NCBI RefSeq assembly: GCF_014202315.1
Contig: NZ_JACHGN010000022.1
Location: forward strand, 1 to 64,000
Reading direction: 5' to 3'
Source: Thermocatellispora tengchongensis
GTDB lineage: Bacteria > Actinomycetota > Actinomycetes > Streptosporangiales > Streptosporangiaceae
Length of the DNA stretch: 64,000 bases
Shown: positions 50,726-60,077 of the stretch, piece after piece
How positions within the stretch are numbered: position 1 is the first letter of the stretch
Layout: every line of letters starts with the position of its first letter
Position numbers and translations under genes: made by a program
The notes under the pieces: model-generated
Seen by the model: only the letters and a program-made list of their open reading frames with translations
What the model was told of the DNA's origin: nothing
Databases searched by the model: none

Positions 50726-52030
50726 GTGGCGGACAACGGGTACGACAGGCGGCTGATCAAGGACGGCACGCAGCTCTGGCAGGACCCCGGCACGTACGGC
50801 GGCATCGGGGACGTGCAGAACCTGCTCAACTCCACCGACCCCGAGCGGGTGGCGCGCGGCGGCGAGGCGTTCACCGCGGCGTCGTCGCTGCTGGGCGAGG
50901 TCAGCACGTTCCTGCGGGCCGCCGGCTGGACGATGGACGAGCACTGGCGCGGTGAGGACGCCCGCGCCGCGCAGCAGGCGCTGCGCAGGCTGCAGGCCAC
51001 CGCCGCCGAGTTGTCCTACCGCACCGGCCAGGTGGGCTCCTCGCTGACCTTCTACGGCGGCGAGATGCTGCCCTGGTACCGGGACCACGCCGTCGACTAC
51101 GGCACCTTCGAGTTCGACGACGAGCTCCTCGGCGGGGCCCTGTCCTTCAACGACGACAAGGCGCGCGAGCACCTGACGAACCTGAACACGCGGATCGCCG
51201 AGGCGTACAACGCGCTGCCGGACATGGTGGAGCGGCACCTCCCCAACGCCGACCCCGGCGGCCCCGGCCCCGACCTGACCGACACCGAGATCTCCGACAT
51301 CGGCGCCGACGGCCTCGGCGGCGGCGGCCTGGGCGACCTCGGCGGCGCCGGCCTCGGCCCGTCCGGGCTGGGCACGTCCGGCCTGGGGCCGTCCGGGCTG
51401 GGCCCGTCCGGCTTGGACACCGACGGCCTCGGCCCTTCCGGGCTGGACACCGGCGGCCTCGGCACCAACGGTCCCGGGGGCCTCGACACCGACGGCCTGG
51501 ACCCGGGCGGTCTGGACCCGGACGGCCCCGGCACCGGCGTGGACACGCCCGGCCTGCCCGGCACCACCACGCCCGCCGGCCTGACCGACCCGGCCACCAC
51601 CCCCGGCGCGTCCGGGCTCACCGACCCGGCCTCCGGCCTGACCGATCCGGCCGCCGCCCTCGACACCGGCGACCCCCGCTCCACCAGCCTGGCGGGCTAC
51701 GAGTCGCCCACGCTCACCGCGCCGAACAGCACGGCCACCGGCGTCGGCCCCACCGGCCTGGGGACCACCGGGCCCACCGGCACGACACTGGCCCCCGCGG
51801 GCACCTGGGTCACGCCCGCGGGCGCGGGCGGCGGCGCGCTCGCCTCCGGGGCCGGGCTCGCGGCCCGCACTGACGCCGGGCGCGGCCTGCTCGGCGGGGT
51901 GCCGTTCATGCCGTACGCCGGCGGCGGCCCCGGCGAGGGGGCGCAGGACCGCGAGCGGTCCACCTGGCTGTCGGAGGACGAGAGCGTCTGGGGCGCCGAC
52001 CCCGACGCCGCCCCGCCCGTGATCACCTGA
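50726..52030 (+). CDS. ESX substrate with Gly-rich repeats and conserved acidic tail
   Basis: 434 residues. Residues 1-170 are PPE-like/WXG-like helices with the turn DEHWRGEDARAAQQALRR; 190-300 is a Gly/Leu/Asp repeat (GLGPSGLGTSGLGPSGLGPS pentapeptides, DNA about 51345-51540); 300-400 is Thr/Pro/Gly rich; the last 30 residues (ERSTWLSEDESVWG then DAAPPVI) form an acidic Trp motif that I recall as recurrent at the ends of actinomycete ESX proteins. It precedes the papain-fold toxin gene and may be its carrier, since that protein lacks a WXG domain (inference). Confidence 0.75.
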   Translation: MADNGYDRRLIKDGTQLWQDPGTYGGIGDVQNLLNSTDPERVARGGEAFTAASSLLGEVSTFLRAAGWTMDEHWRGEDARAAQQALRRLQATAAELSYRTGQVGSSLTFYGGEMLPWYRDHAVDYGTFEFDDELLGGALSFNDDKAREHLTNLNTRIAEAYNALPDMVERHLPNADPGGPGPDLTDTEISDIGADGLGGGGLGDLGGAGLGPSGLGTSGLGPSGLGPSGLDTDGLGPSGLDTGGLGTNGPGGLDTDGLDPGGLDPDGPGTGVDTPGLPGTTTPAGLTDPATTPGASGLTDPASGLTDPAAALDTGDPRSTSLAGYESPTLTAPNSTATGVGPTGLGTTGPTGTTLAPAGTWVTPAGAGGGALASGAGLAARTDAGRGLLGGVPFMPYAGGGPGEGAQDRERSTWLSEDESVWGADPDAAPPVIT

Positions 52031-52106
52031 CCGCCCGCCCCCGGCCTCCGCTTGCCCGGCCATGGGCCGATCGGGGCGGGAAGTTTGCGCCAAAGCCGTT
52101 ACGCGC

Positions 52107-52137
52107 TGTCACCGCTGCCTCTACGATCTGCGATCGA
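52107..52137 (+). promoter_or_regulatory. Weak promoter candidate for the toxin-immunity pair
   Basis: TGTCAC (52107-52112) and TACGAT (52132-52137) with a 19-base spacer, upstream of the GGAGGA ribosome-binding site at 52157-52162. If real, transcription would begin near 52144, supporting the downstream GTG start over the ATG at 52062. Confidence 0.3.
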
Positions 52138-52172
52138 GCCGGTGGTCAGCGCCCGCGGAGGAGGTGCACGGG

Positions 52173-53159
52173 GTGGTGTTCCGCAGCCCGCCCACGGGGC
52201 CGCGTCGGTTTCCCGACGACGCGCCAGGCGGTGGTTACGACCCCGTCGTGACCGCCGACGGACGCCGATGGCGCGACTACGAGCGCGCCGCCGACGCCGC
52301 CGACGCCGCGCGCCACGCCCCAGCCCACCGCGCCGGCCCCGACCGGCACGGCTCCGACCGGCGTGATCCCGACCGGCACGATCCCGACCGGCGTGATCCC
52401 GACTGGCACACCCCCGACCAGCGCGACCCCGGCAGGCATGTCCTCGGCTGGAGGAGCGCCGGTGGCGCGGGCGCCGACTGGGAGGCGGCCGACTGGTTCG
52501 AGCGGCCCGGACGGCCGCCGCCGCTGGCCGACGGGCGGCCGTACGGGCTGCCGGGCGGCCTGGCCCGGCCCGACCCGCAGACGCAGCAGGACATCCTGCG
52601 CGCCGTGCCCGTCGGGCCCGACGGCCGGCCCACCAGGTTCCCCGACCCGCGCGGCACCTGGATCCGGCTGATCAACGCCGGAGGGCCGATGGAGGACCCG
52701 TTCCGGGCCACCAACGCCCTCGACTGCGCGCTCGCGGTGATCTCCACCTGGCACGGCGAGCCGGTCGTGGCCGCGCCCAGGCAGCCCGAGTACGACCGGG
52801 CGGGCCGGCCGCTGCTCACCGGGGAGGCCGGGGGAGTGGCACGGGCCGAGCGGTGGCTGGGGCACCGGTTCGCGTACGTCGGCGAGGGGCCCGCGGCGTA
52901 CGCGCCGGTGGCGGCCCGGCTGCTCGACAGCGGGCACGGAGCCTCGGCGGTGCTGGTCACCCGATGGCGGGGCGGCGGCGCCCACGCCTGGAACGCGGTC
53001 AACTCCCGCGGTGAGGTGATCTGGATCGACGCGCAGCGCGGCCACATGGCCGTGGAGCCGCCGTACGAGTCGGTCACCGCGGTGTTCTGCGTCCTGATCG
53101 ATCGCACCGGGCGCGCGCCGGCCCCCGCGGGTGACGGCGCGGAGGGGCGGCGCTGGTGA
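52173..53159 (+). CDS. Papain-fold (Tox-PL-like, putative glutamine deamidase) toxin
   Basis: 328 residues from GTG 52173 (GGAGGA ten bases upstream; an ATG at 52062 is in frame but lacks a site). The first 100 residues are disordered with DRHDP/DRRDP pentapeptides. The C-terminal domain shows the papain-like triad: C185 in NALDCALAVISTWHG, H271 in GGGAHAWNAVN and D286 in VIWIDAQRG. This matches the toxin glutamine-deamidase/Tox-PL class encoded in ESX and other polymorphic-toxin loci. The next gene overlaps by four bases and looks like its immunity protein. No secretion domain is visible, so export may need a partner. Confidence 0.8.
   Translation: MVFRSPPTGPRRFPDDAPGGGYDPVVTADGRRWRDYERAADAADAARHAPAHRAGPDRHGSDRRDPDRHDPDRRDPDWHTPDQRDPGRHVLGWRSAGGAGADWEAADWFERPGRPPPLADGRPYGLPGGLARPDPQTQQDILRAVPVGPDGRPTRFPDPRGTWIRLINAGGPMEDPFRATNALDCALAVISTWHGEPVVAAPRQPEYDRAGRPLLTGEAGGVARAERWLGHRFAYVGEGPAAYAPVAARLLDSGHGASAVLVTRWRGGGAHAWNAVNSRGEVIWIDAQRGHMAVEPPYESVTAVFCVLIDRTGRAPAPAGDGAEGRRW
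52341..52430 (+). repeat. Six 15-bp coding repeats (DRxDP) in the toxin N-terminus
   Basis: GACCGGCACGATCCC-like units repeat six times in frame, encoding DRHGS, DRRDP, DRHDP, DRRDP, DWHTP and DQRDP. Middle copies are nearly identical. Confidence 0.85.
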
Positions 53160-53437
53160 ACCCGGACCAGGCGCGGGCCATCGCCGAGGAGTACTTCAAC
53201 GGCGTACGCCCGCTGGACCAGGCGCTCACGGTCGTCGTGCACCCCTTCCCCGAGGGCCACCCGTCCCCGGAGGGGTACGTCGCCTGGGCGCTGGTGCCCG
53301 AGCCCGCCGACCCGCGCAGCCCGCCCGAGGTCGTCGGCAGCGGGTGCATCGTGATCGACGCCGCCACCGGCGAGGTCGCCATCCGCCCGCTGCTCAATCC
53401 CGAGATCGTCGCCGCCCAGTGGCCCGGCCCCCGCTGA
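53156..53437 (+). CDS. Probable immunity protein (YrhB/Imm35-like)
   Basis: 93 residues, GTG overlapping the toxin stop. The pattern RAIAEEYF, LTVVVHPFPEG, GYVAWALVP and GSGCIVIDAATGEVAIRPL resembles YrhB/Imm35-type immunity proteins, which end with a strand-turn-strand IVDxxTG segment. Such proteins are found beside papain-fold and other toxins. Direct coupling to the toxin supports an antitoxin role; binding is not provable from sequence. Confidence 0.65.
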   Translation: MNPDQARAIAEEYFNGVRPLDQALTVVVHPFPEGHPSPEGYVAWALVPEPADPRSPPEVVGSGCIVIDAATGEVAIRPLLNPEIVAAQWPGPR

Positions 53438-53460
53438 GCGGCGGGGCCGGGCCACCGGGG

Positions 53461-53506
53461 CGGCGCCTCGCGCGGGCCCGCGGCGCCTTCACGGGCGAGG
53501 GCGCCG
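53461..53506. terminator. Hairpin between immunity gene and convergent ABC permease
   Basis: CGGCGCCTCGC (53461-53471) pairs with GCGA...GGCGCCG (53495-53506) with one bulged base. Together with the 12-bp repeats it fills the convergent gap. Confidence 0.4.
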
Positions 53507-53534
53507 CAACTCGGATGCGGGCCCGCGCAAGTCC

Positions 53535-53582
53535 TTCGCGACCGGTTTCGCGACCGGTTTCGCGACCGGTTTCGCGACCGGT
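53535..53582. repeat. Four perfect 12-bp tandem repeats
   Basis: TTCGCGACCGGT is repeated exactly four times with no mismatch, starting four bases after the permease stop on the minus strand. The unit contains the palindrome ACCGGT. Exact identity implies recent or ongoing slippage. Confidence 0.95.
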
Positions 53583-53586
53583 TCGG

Positions 53587-56094
53587 TCAGCTCGTGGCCA
53601 GCGCGCCCACGATCGACGCGCGCGCGGCCCGGCGGGCCGGCAGCAGCGCGGCCACCACGCCGGCCACGCCCGACAGGGCCACGAACGCCAGCACCTGCGC
53701 CACCGGCAGGTCGAAGCGCGGCGAATCCGCCATGGTCTGCACCGCCGCCCAGCCGAACACGATGCCGAGCACGACCCCGACCAGCGCGCCGATCAGGCCC
53801 AGCACCAGCGCCTCGACCGTGAGCATGCCGCGGAGCTGCGGCCGGGTCAGGCCGAGCGCGCGCAGCAGCGCCGACTCCCTGGTGCGCTCGTGCACCGACA
53901 ACGACAGCGTGTTGGCGATGCCCAGCAGCGAGATCAGGATCGCCAGCCCGAGCAGGCCGGTCACGATCATCAGCATCATGTCCAACGCCTGGTCGAACTC
54001 GCCCCGGACCTCGGCGGCGCTGGAGACGAGCGCGGTCGGATACGGCTGGGCCGCCGCCTCCACCACCGTCCTGCCCCGGTCGGCAGGCACGCCCTCGGCC
54101 CGCTTGACCATCACCCGGCTGTCGTCCACCGCGCCGAAGTACTCCTGGAAGGCCGCGGCCGGGACCGTCAGGTCCGGCAGCGGCGAGGAGCCGGAGTCGT
54201 ACAGCGCGATCACGGTCAGCGGCACCGTGCCGGCCTCCTCGGTGACGACCCGGATCTGGTCGCCCACCTTGACGCCCAGCTTCCCGGCCGCGGTGTCGCC
54301 CACCACCACGGTCCCGGCGCGGAACCCGCTCATCGAGCCGCTGGTGGTGACCACGGTGAACGGGCCCTCGAAGGTGCCGACCGGCCACTCGCCCCGCGCG
54401 CCCCCGACCTTGGCGGGCACCTCGCGGAGCTGCACCACCGAGGACAGCTCGGGCCTGGTGCGCAGGTCGGCGGCGATCGAGCGGGGCACGGTCCCCTCGC
54501 CCGCCTGGGCGGAGACCATGTAGTCCACCGGGAACTGCTCGTCGAGCTGGGCGTTCGCCGTCGCCCGGGTGCTGGCCGTGAGCACCGACATCATCGTCAT
54601 CAGCGTCACGCCGATGGTGAGCGCGACCGTGGTGGTGGCCGAGCGCGAGGGGTTGCGGCGGGAGTTGTCCACCGCGAGCCGCCCCGGCACGCCGAACAGC
54701 CGCCGGGGCACCCAGCCCGTGAACGCGGCCAGCGGGCGCACCAGCACCGGGCCGAGCGCGAGCACCCCGAGGAACACCACCGCGCCGCCGCCCACCACGG
54801 CGAACAGCGCCTGCTCCCCCGGCTCCATCGAGACCGCGTACGCGATCACGCCCGCGCCCACCGCCAGGAACAGGCCGGACACGACCGAGCGCAGCACGCC
54901 CGTGCGGAACCCGCGCTCCTCCACCTGGGTGCGCAGCGCCGCGACCGGCGCCACCCGGGTGGCGCTGCGGGCCGGCAGCAGCGCCGCGCCCACCGTCACC
55001 ACCATGCCGAGCGCGAGACCGGCGATCACCGTGCGCGGCGTCAGCTCGGCCGTTCCGGTCGGGATGTCCACCTCCAGGCCCGACAGCACCGCCAGCGCCG
55101 CCGCGCCCAGGCCGAGCCCGGCCAGCAGGCCGAGCAGCGAGGACAGCAGCCCCACCACGGCGGACTCCAGCAGGATCGAGCCGAACACCTGCCCCTTCGT
55201 CGCGCCGATGCAGCGCAGCAGCGCCATCTCCCTGGTGCGCTGCGCGACCAGGATGGTGAACGTGTTGTAGATCACCAGCGCCGCGACCAGCATCGCGACC
55301 AGGCCGAACAGCAGCAGGCCCGCCGTGATGAAATCGGTGCTCACCCCGTTGGCCGAGGCCAGCACGTCGGCCAGCTCCTGGCCGGTCATGACCTCGACGC
55401 CGACGCCCAGCGCGGCGGCGACCGCGGCCTTCAGCCGGGCCGGGTCCGTCGTGCCGTCCGCCTTCACGTCGATCTCCGCGAAGCCCTTGACCCCGGTCAT
55501 GCGGCGGGCGTCCTCGGCGGTGTAGCCGAGCGCGCCGGTGAACCCCAGCTCCTGGTCCACGCCCACGTCGAACAGGCCGACCAGGGTGAAGCGGTGCTGT
55601 GCCTGGTCGTGGTCCAGCACGGTCACGGTGTCGCCCACCGCGAACTTCCTGGTCTTGGCGGTGTTCTCGTCCAGTACGGCCTCGCCGGCGGCGGCCGGGG
55701 CGCGCCCGCTGGTGATCCGGGTCCGGTTCAGCGGGCCCTCGGCGATCGAGATGGCGCCCGTGGGCAGGTCGCCCACCACCTTGCCGTCGCTGCCGATCAG
55801 CGCCGCGCTGCCGCGGATCAGGCCCTGGGCGTCGGCCACGCCCGCCACCGCGCGCACCTTCTCCAGCGTCGCGGCGGGCAGGACGTCGTCCCCGCCCTGC
55901 GTCGCGCCGGCGGGCAGGACGGCCACGTCCACGCGGTCGGCGTCGGCGGCGAACGTACGGGCGAAGCCCGCCCGGATCGTGTCGGTGAGCACGAACGTGC
56001 CCGCGATGAACCCGACGCCGAGCGTGATCGCCAGGGCGGTGAGCAGCAGGCGCAGCCGATGCGCCCGCAGCCCGGCCAGCGTCGTCCTGAGCAC
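53587..56094 (-). CDS. FtsX/MacB-type ABC transporter permease
   Basis: 835 residues from GTG 56094. An N-terminal helix ([20 protein letters not shown]), a large extracytoplasmic domain, and two FtsX-like helix triplets: [20 protein letters not shown] and [20 protein letters not shown] each precede a membrane hairpin. This duplicated arrangement is typical of actinomycete FtsX-superfamily exporters or mechanotransmitters. It starts one base after the ATPase gene stop. The downstream two-component pair probably controls it. Substrate: peptide antibiotic or lipid is usual for the class, not shown. Confidence 0.9.
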   Translation of the reverse strand: MLRTTLAGLRAHRLRLLLTALAITLGVGFIAGTFVLTDTIRAGFARTFAADADRVDVAVLPAGATQGGDDVLPAATLEKVRAVAGVADAQGLIRGSAALIGSDGKVVGDLPTGAISIAEGPLNRTRITSGRAPAAAGEAVLDENTAKTRKFAVGDTVTVLDHDQAQHRFTLVGLFDVGVDQELGFTGALGYTAEDARRMTGVKGFAEIDVKADGTTDPARLKAAVAAALGVGVEVMTGQELADVLASANGVSTDFITAGLLLFGLVAMLVAALVIYNTFTILVAQRTREMALLRCIGATKGQVFGSILLESAVVGLLSSLLGLLAGLGLGAAALAVLSGLEVDIPTGTAELTPRTVIAGLALGMVVTVGAALLPARSATRVAPVAALRTQVEERGFRTGVLRSVVSGLFLAVGAGVIAYAVSMEPGEQALFAVVGGGAVVFLGVLALGPVLVRPLAAFTGWVPRRLFGVPGRLAVDNSRRNPSRSATTTVALTIGVTLMTMMSVLTASTRATANAQLDEQFPVDYMVSAQAGEGTVPRSIAADLRTRPELSSVVQLREVPAKVGGARGEWPVGTFEGPFTVVTTSGSMSGFRAGTVVVGDTAAGKLGVKVGDQIRVVTEEAGTVPLTVIALYDSGSSPLPDLTVPAAAFQEYFGAVDDSRVMVKRAEGVPADRGRTVVEAAAQPYPTALVSSAAEVRGEFDQALDMMLMIVTGLLGLAILISLLGIANTLSLSVHERTRESALLRALGLTRPQLRGMLTVEALVLGLIGALVGVVLGIVFGWAAVQTMADSPRFDLPVAQVLAFVALSGVAGVVAALLPARRAARASIVGALATS

Positions 56095-56095
56095 G

Positions 56096-56854
56096 CTAGC
56101 CCTCCAGCTTCAGCAGGGTGTCCAGCACGGACTGCGGCGTCGGCTGGTACAGCTCGCTGACCAGCGAGCCGTCGTGCAGGAACACCACGCGGTCGGCGTA
56201 CGACGCGGCCAGCGGGTCGTGGGTGACCATCACGATCGTCTGACCCAGCTCACGCACCGACGCGCGCAGGAACGACAGCACCTCTGCCCCGCTGCGCGAG
56301 TCCAGGTTGCCGGTCGGCTCGTCGGCGAAGATCACCTGTGGCTTGCTGATCAGGGCGCGGGCCACCGCCACGCGCTGCTGCTGCCCGCCCGACAGTTCGG
56401 TCGGCCGGTGCTTGAGCCGGTCGCGCAGCCCGACGGTCTCGATGACCTTCTCGAACAGCGCCTGGTCGGCCTGGCGGCCCGCGATCTCCAGCGGGAGCCG
56501 GATGTTCTGCTCCGCGGTGAGCGTGGGCAGCAGGTTGAACGCCTGGAAGATGAAGCCGATCCGCTCCCGGCGCAGCTTGGTGAGCTGCTTGTCGCCGAGC
56601 CCGGTCAGCTCCACGTCGCCGATGTGCACCGTGCCGCCCGTGACCGTGTCCAGCCCGGCCAGGCAGTGCATCAGCGTGGACTTGCCCGAGCCGGACGGCC
56701 CCATGATCGCGGTGAACGCCTCGGTCGCGAAGGAGACGTCCACCCCTCTCAGCGCGTGCACGGCAGCGTCGCCCTGTCCGTACACCTTGGTGAGCCCCCG
56801 CGCCACCACGGCGTGCGGCGCGCGGCGGCGCACGCCCGTATCGGTCACTGTCAC
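56096..56854 (-). CDS. ABC transporter ATP-binding protein (LolD/MacB type)
   Basis: 252 residues from GTG 56854, with GAGGAG six bases upstream (an upstream in-frame GTG/ATG is less well placed). Walker [11 protein letters not shown] loop [12 protein letters not shown], signature [15 protein letters not shown], Walker [14 protein letters not shown] and switch His in VMVTHDP are complete. It powers the adjacent FtsX-type permease by mechanotransmission or export. Confidence 0.92.
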   Translation of the reverse strand: MTVTDTGVRRRAPHAVVARGLTKVYGQGDAAVHALRGVDVSFATEAFTAIMGPSGSGKSTLMHCLAGLDTVTGGTVHIGDVELTGLGDKQLTKLRRERIGFIFQAFNLLPTLTAEQNIRLPLEIAGRQADQALFEKVIETVGLRDRLKHRPTELSGGQQQRVAVARALISKPQVIFADEPTGNLDSRSGAEVLSFLRASVRELGQTIVMVTHDPLAASYADRVVFLHDGSLVSELYQPTPQSVLDTLLKLEG

Positions 56855-57085
56855 GTCTTCGCTCCTCGGGATCGGTCCGACCCGAACCACGCTAGGGCCG
56901 GGAAACCCGCCCGCCATGGGACCGCGGAACGGACTTCCCCTGCCGCCGGAAGCTGAGCGCGACGGCCCGGGTGCGACCCCGGGGTGACCTCCGGGTCAGC
57001 CTTTCGGCCGACCCAGCAGACCCAGCCGACCCGCCGAGCCCACCCGACCCACCCGACCCCGGCGGGCCCGGGAGCTCGCGGGGGC

Positions 57086-57763
57086 TCACGGCCCGGCCCG
57101 GCCGCTGGGGCGTACCAGCCCGGACTCGTAGGCGAACACCACCGCCTGGGCCCGGTCGCGCAGCTCCAGCTTGGCCAGCACCCGCCCCAGGTGGGTCTTC
57201 ACCGTCGCCTCGGCCAGCTCCAGCCGCGTCGCGATCTCGGCGTTCGACAACCCCCGCGCCACCAGCAGCAGCACCTCCCGCTCCCGCGCGGTCAGCGCCG
57301 CCACCCCGGGATGGTCCCGCGACGGCCCGTACGCGTCGGGAAGGTGCACCGCGAACCGCTCCAGCAGCCTGCGCGTCGTGCTCGGCGCCACCACCGAGTC
57401 GCCGCTGTGCACCGACCTGATCGCGCTGATCAGGTCGGTCGGCGGCACGTCCTTGAGCAGGAACCCCGACGCCCCCGCCTTCAGCGCCGCGAACGCGTAC
57501 TCGTCCAGGTCGAAGGTGGTCAGGATGAGCACCTTGGGCTCGTCGCCGCGCGCCCGGATCATCCGCGTGGCCTCCACGCCGTCCACCCCCGGCATGCGGA
57601 TGTCCATCAGGACCACGTCCACGGCGGCCCCCTCCAGGGCCCGCACGGCCGCGGCGCCGTCACCGGCCTCGGCCACCACCTCGATGTCCGGCTGCGCCGA
57701 CAGCACCATCCGGAACCCCGTCCGCAACAACTCCTGGTCGTCCACCAGCATCACCCGGATCAT
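57086..57763 (-). CDS. NarL/LuxR-family response regulator
   Basis: 225 residues from ATG 57763 (GAGGAGGA eight bases upstream; GTG 57766 also possible). Receiver domain with D54 in VVLMDIRMPGVDG and FLLKDV; C-terminal LTAREREVLLLVARGLSNAEIA and VKTHLGRVLAKLEL. It is translated just after its kinase (gap of about 13 bases). The pair plus the downstream ABC exporter is the classic antibiotic- or envelope-stress-sensing module of actinomycetes. Confidence 0.9.
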   Translation of the reverse strand: MIRVMLVDDQELLRTGFRMVLSAQPDIEVVAEAGDGAAAVRALEGAAVDVVLMDIRMPGVDGVEATRMIRARGDEPKVLILTTFDLDEYAFAALKAGASGFLLKDVPPTDLISAIRSVHSGDSVVAPSTTRRLLERFAVHLPDAYGPSRDHPGVAALTAREREVLLLVARGLSNAEIATRLELAEATVKTHLGRVLAKLELRDRAQAVVFAYESGLVRPSGRAGP

Positions 57764-57776
57764 CACCCCATCCTCC

Positions 57777-58979
57777 TCACGACCGGGCCGGGGCGGGGGC
57801 CGGGGGGTGCGCCGCGGGGGCCGGGTGGAGGGGGAGGCGGGCCAGGACCTGGAAGCCGCCGCCGGGCCGCGGGCCCGTGTAGACCGTGCCGCCGTACATG
57901 GCGACGCGCTCGTACATGCCGATCAGGCCGTGGCCGCCGGGGGAGCGGGGGGCGGCGGCGCCGCGCCCGTCGTCGTTGATCGCGAGGACCAGTTCGTGCG
58001 GGCCGTACGCCAGGTCCACCGACGCGCGGGCGCCCGGCCCGCCGTGCTTGATGGTGTTGGTCAGAGCCTCCTGCACGATCCGGTAGACGGTGAGCTGCTC
58101 GCCCTCGGGGAGGTCGGCGGGGGTGCCGGAGACGTGCAGATCGACCGCCAGGCCCGACTCGCGTACCTGGGCCACCAGGGCGTCGAGCTGGGCCAGGCCC
58201 GGCTGCGGCGTGTAGTCCTCCTGCTCGGGCCCGCCGTCCTGGCGCAGGACCCCGACCAGCCTGCGCATCTCGGCGAGCGCCTGCCTGCCGGTCGCCGAGA
58301 TGGTCTGCACGGCGCGCTTGGCGGTCTCGGGGTCGGAGTCGATCGCGTAACCCGCGCCGTCGGCCTGGACGATGATCACGCTGACGTTGTGCGCCACCAC
58401 GTCGTGCAGCTCCCGGGCGATCCTGGCCCGCTCGGCCGCGGCGGCGATGCGGGCCTGCTGGTCGCGCTCGCGCTCGGCCCGCTCCGCGCGCTCCTCCAGG
58501 CTCTCCAGGTAGCGGTGGCGCGTGTGGGCGTACCGGCCGCCGATCCAGATCGCCAGCAGGAACGCCGAGGAGGTCACGGTGGGGCCGGCGCTGACCGGCT
58601 CCCACCGGATCGTGGCCATCACCAGGCCCAGCTCGGCCACCAGCCCCGCCGCCACCGCCCAGCGCAGCGAGCAGCGCGCGGTGACGGTGTACATGGCGAC
58701 CACGACCGAGGTGTTGGCCACCAGGACGTCCACGCCCGCCAGCCACTGCACGAAGCTGATCGCCGAGACCGCCGCGAACACCGCGACCGGGCGTCGGCGC
58801 CGCCACGGCAACGGCGCCAGCAGCGCCACCGAGAGCAGCACGAAGCCGGCCGGGCCGAGCCGCCCGTCGTTGATCACGGCCGAGCCGGACAACACGCAGA
58901 ACAGCACCAGGGGCGAGAGCGAGAGCGTGTCAGCGGCCACCGGATGGTTCCGGGCCCACGCCTGCAAACTGCCGAACAC
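57777..58979 (-). CDS. Sensor histidine kinase (HisKA_3 type)
   Basis: 400 residues from GTG 58979. Four to five hydrophobic segments between 20 and 150, a charged coiled linker (LEERAERAERERDQQARIAA), phospho-acceptor H192 in ARIARELHDVVAHNVSV, and HATPase_c motifs VQEALTNTIKHGG and AINDDGRGAAA. The small periplasmic loops suggest intramembrane sensing, perhaps together with the ABC permease. The C-terminus ends in a Pro/Ala tail. Confidence 0.9.
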   Translation of the reverse strand: MFGSLQAWARNHPVAADTLSLSPLVLFCVLSGSAVINDGRLGPAGFVLLSVALLAPLPWRRRRPVAVFAAVSAISFVQWLAGVDVLVANTSVVVAMYTVTARCSLRWAVAAGLVAELGLVMATIRWEPVSAGPTVTSSAFLLAIWIGGRYAHTRHRYLESLEERAERAERERDQQARIAAAAERARIARELHDVVAHNVSVIIVQADGAGYAIDSDPETAKRAVQTISATGRQALAEMRRLVGVLRQDGGPEQEDYTPQPGLAQLDALVAQVRESGLAVDLHVSGTPADLPEGEQLTVYRIVQEALTNTIKHGGPGARASVDLAYGPHELVLAINDDGRGAAAPRSPGGHGLIGMYERVAMYGGTVYTGPRPGGGFQVLARLPLHPAPAAHPPAPAPARS

Positions 58980-59143
58980 GTACCCACGATACGTATGCCC
59001 AGCTCAGGCGACCGTCCGCCTGGAGGGGGAGATGCGGGTACGACTCAGGTCGCAGGTGCCGGGGCGTTTACGCCCGTCTTACGTCCCGTTGGACATCCTT
59101 GTTCATGGGAGCGCCCCTCGGGGTGAGTAAAGGGAGATCTGTG

Positions 59144-60064
59144 ATGGCGGATCGCAACGATGCCGGGTCGCGCGGTGAAGAGGACGCGCCGCGCGACCCG
59201 AGGGCCGGCCGCGACACCGACCCCGTCAGCGACCCGGACCACGGCGCGCCGGTCGGCCAGGACCCCGATTCCGGTCCGGTCGGCCAACGTGGCCCTGACG
59301 GCGGCACAGTGCCGCTCCCCGCACAGATTTCCGGGATGTCCCGGTCCGCCGGCGTGACGGCGGCCCATGGAACGCCCGCCGCTGCGGCGCCCGTCCCTGG
59401 CACGGGCGGTGCGGGCGAACCGACCGGCACCCCAGCGGATGTCCGCCACGCCGGGCCATACGCGCCAGGCGGCCCCGGATGGCGGGCCCCCGGCTGGGGT
59501 GCGCCAACCTCCGGGCACGACGCCCACTCCACGCACGACACCCACCCCACGCGCGAGGCCCACTCCAGGCACGAGGCCCACGACGCCCGCCCCACCTACG
59601 ACACCAGGGTCCCGCCGCCCACGGCCCACGCCATGAGCGGCGGCTACTCCTACGCCTCCACTCCGCCCACGTACGGCCCTCCGCGCTACACGGCCGACAC
59701 CCTGGCCTTCGGCGCGGCCCACTTCGGCGGCGGATGGCGCGGCGGCCTCACCGAGACGATGCGCAGGCGCTCGGTCCAGCTCGTCGCCGCCGGCCTGCTC
59801 GGCGCGGTGGTCGGCGGCGGCGCCGTCGCGGCCGTCCACGGCCTGTGGGACCGGTTCGGGCCGCGCAACCCGATCATGGTCACCGACGGCCGCCCCGGCC
59901 CGTTCGGGGAACGCGGCGGGCCGTACGCGGAGCTGATCTTCCCGCGTTACGGTGTGCCGGAGATCTGCGAGCGGACCGACAGCGGCTTCCGGTGCGAGTT
60001 CCGGATGGACCCCGGCGACCCGCCCGGCCCGCCCGTCCGGCCGAGCACCGCTCCGACCTCCTGA
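59144..60064 (+). CDS. Membrane-anchored protein with long disordered N-terminus
   Basis: 306 residues from ATG 59144 behind AAAGGGAGA. The first 210 residues are low complexity, with Asp/Gly/Pro (DPDHGAPVGQDPDSGPVGQ) then His-rich repeats (DAHSTHDTHPTREAHSRHEA). One membrane helix ([21 protein letters not shown]) is followed by a short tail with two cysteines (EICERTDSGFRCEF). No family recognised. The His-rich stretch could bind metal; this is inference. Confidence 0.6.
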   Translation: MADRNDAGSRGEEDAPRDPRAGRDTDPVSDPDHGAPVGQDPDSGPVGQRGPDGGTVPLPAQISGMSRSAGVTAAHGTPAAAAPVPGTGGAGEPTGTPADVRHAGPYAPGGPGWRAPGWGAPTSGHDAHSTHDTHPTREAHSRHEAHDARPTYDTRVPPPTAHAMSGGYSYASTPPTYGPPRYTADTLAFGAAHFGGGWRGGLTETMRRRSVQLVAAGLLGAVVGGGAVAAVHGLWDRFGPRNPIMVTDGRPGPFGERGGPYAELIFPRYGVPEICERTDSGFRCEFRMDPGDPPGPPVRPSTAPTS

Positions 60065-60077
60065 CGGCCGGCCGGCC

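Noticed and set aside
53131-56160. Plus-strand open frame of about 1000 codons opposite the ABC permease
   Set aside because: Low-complexity His/Arg/Gln-rich antisense of a clear FtsX-type gene.
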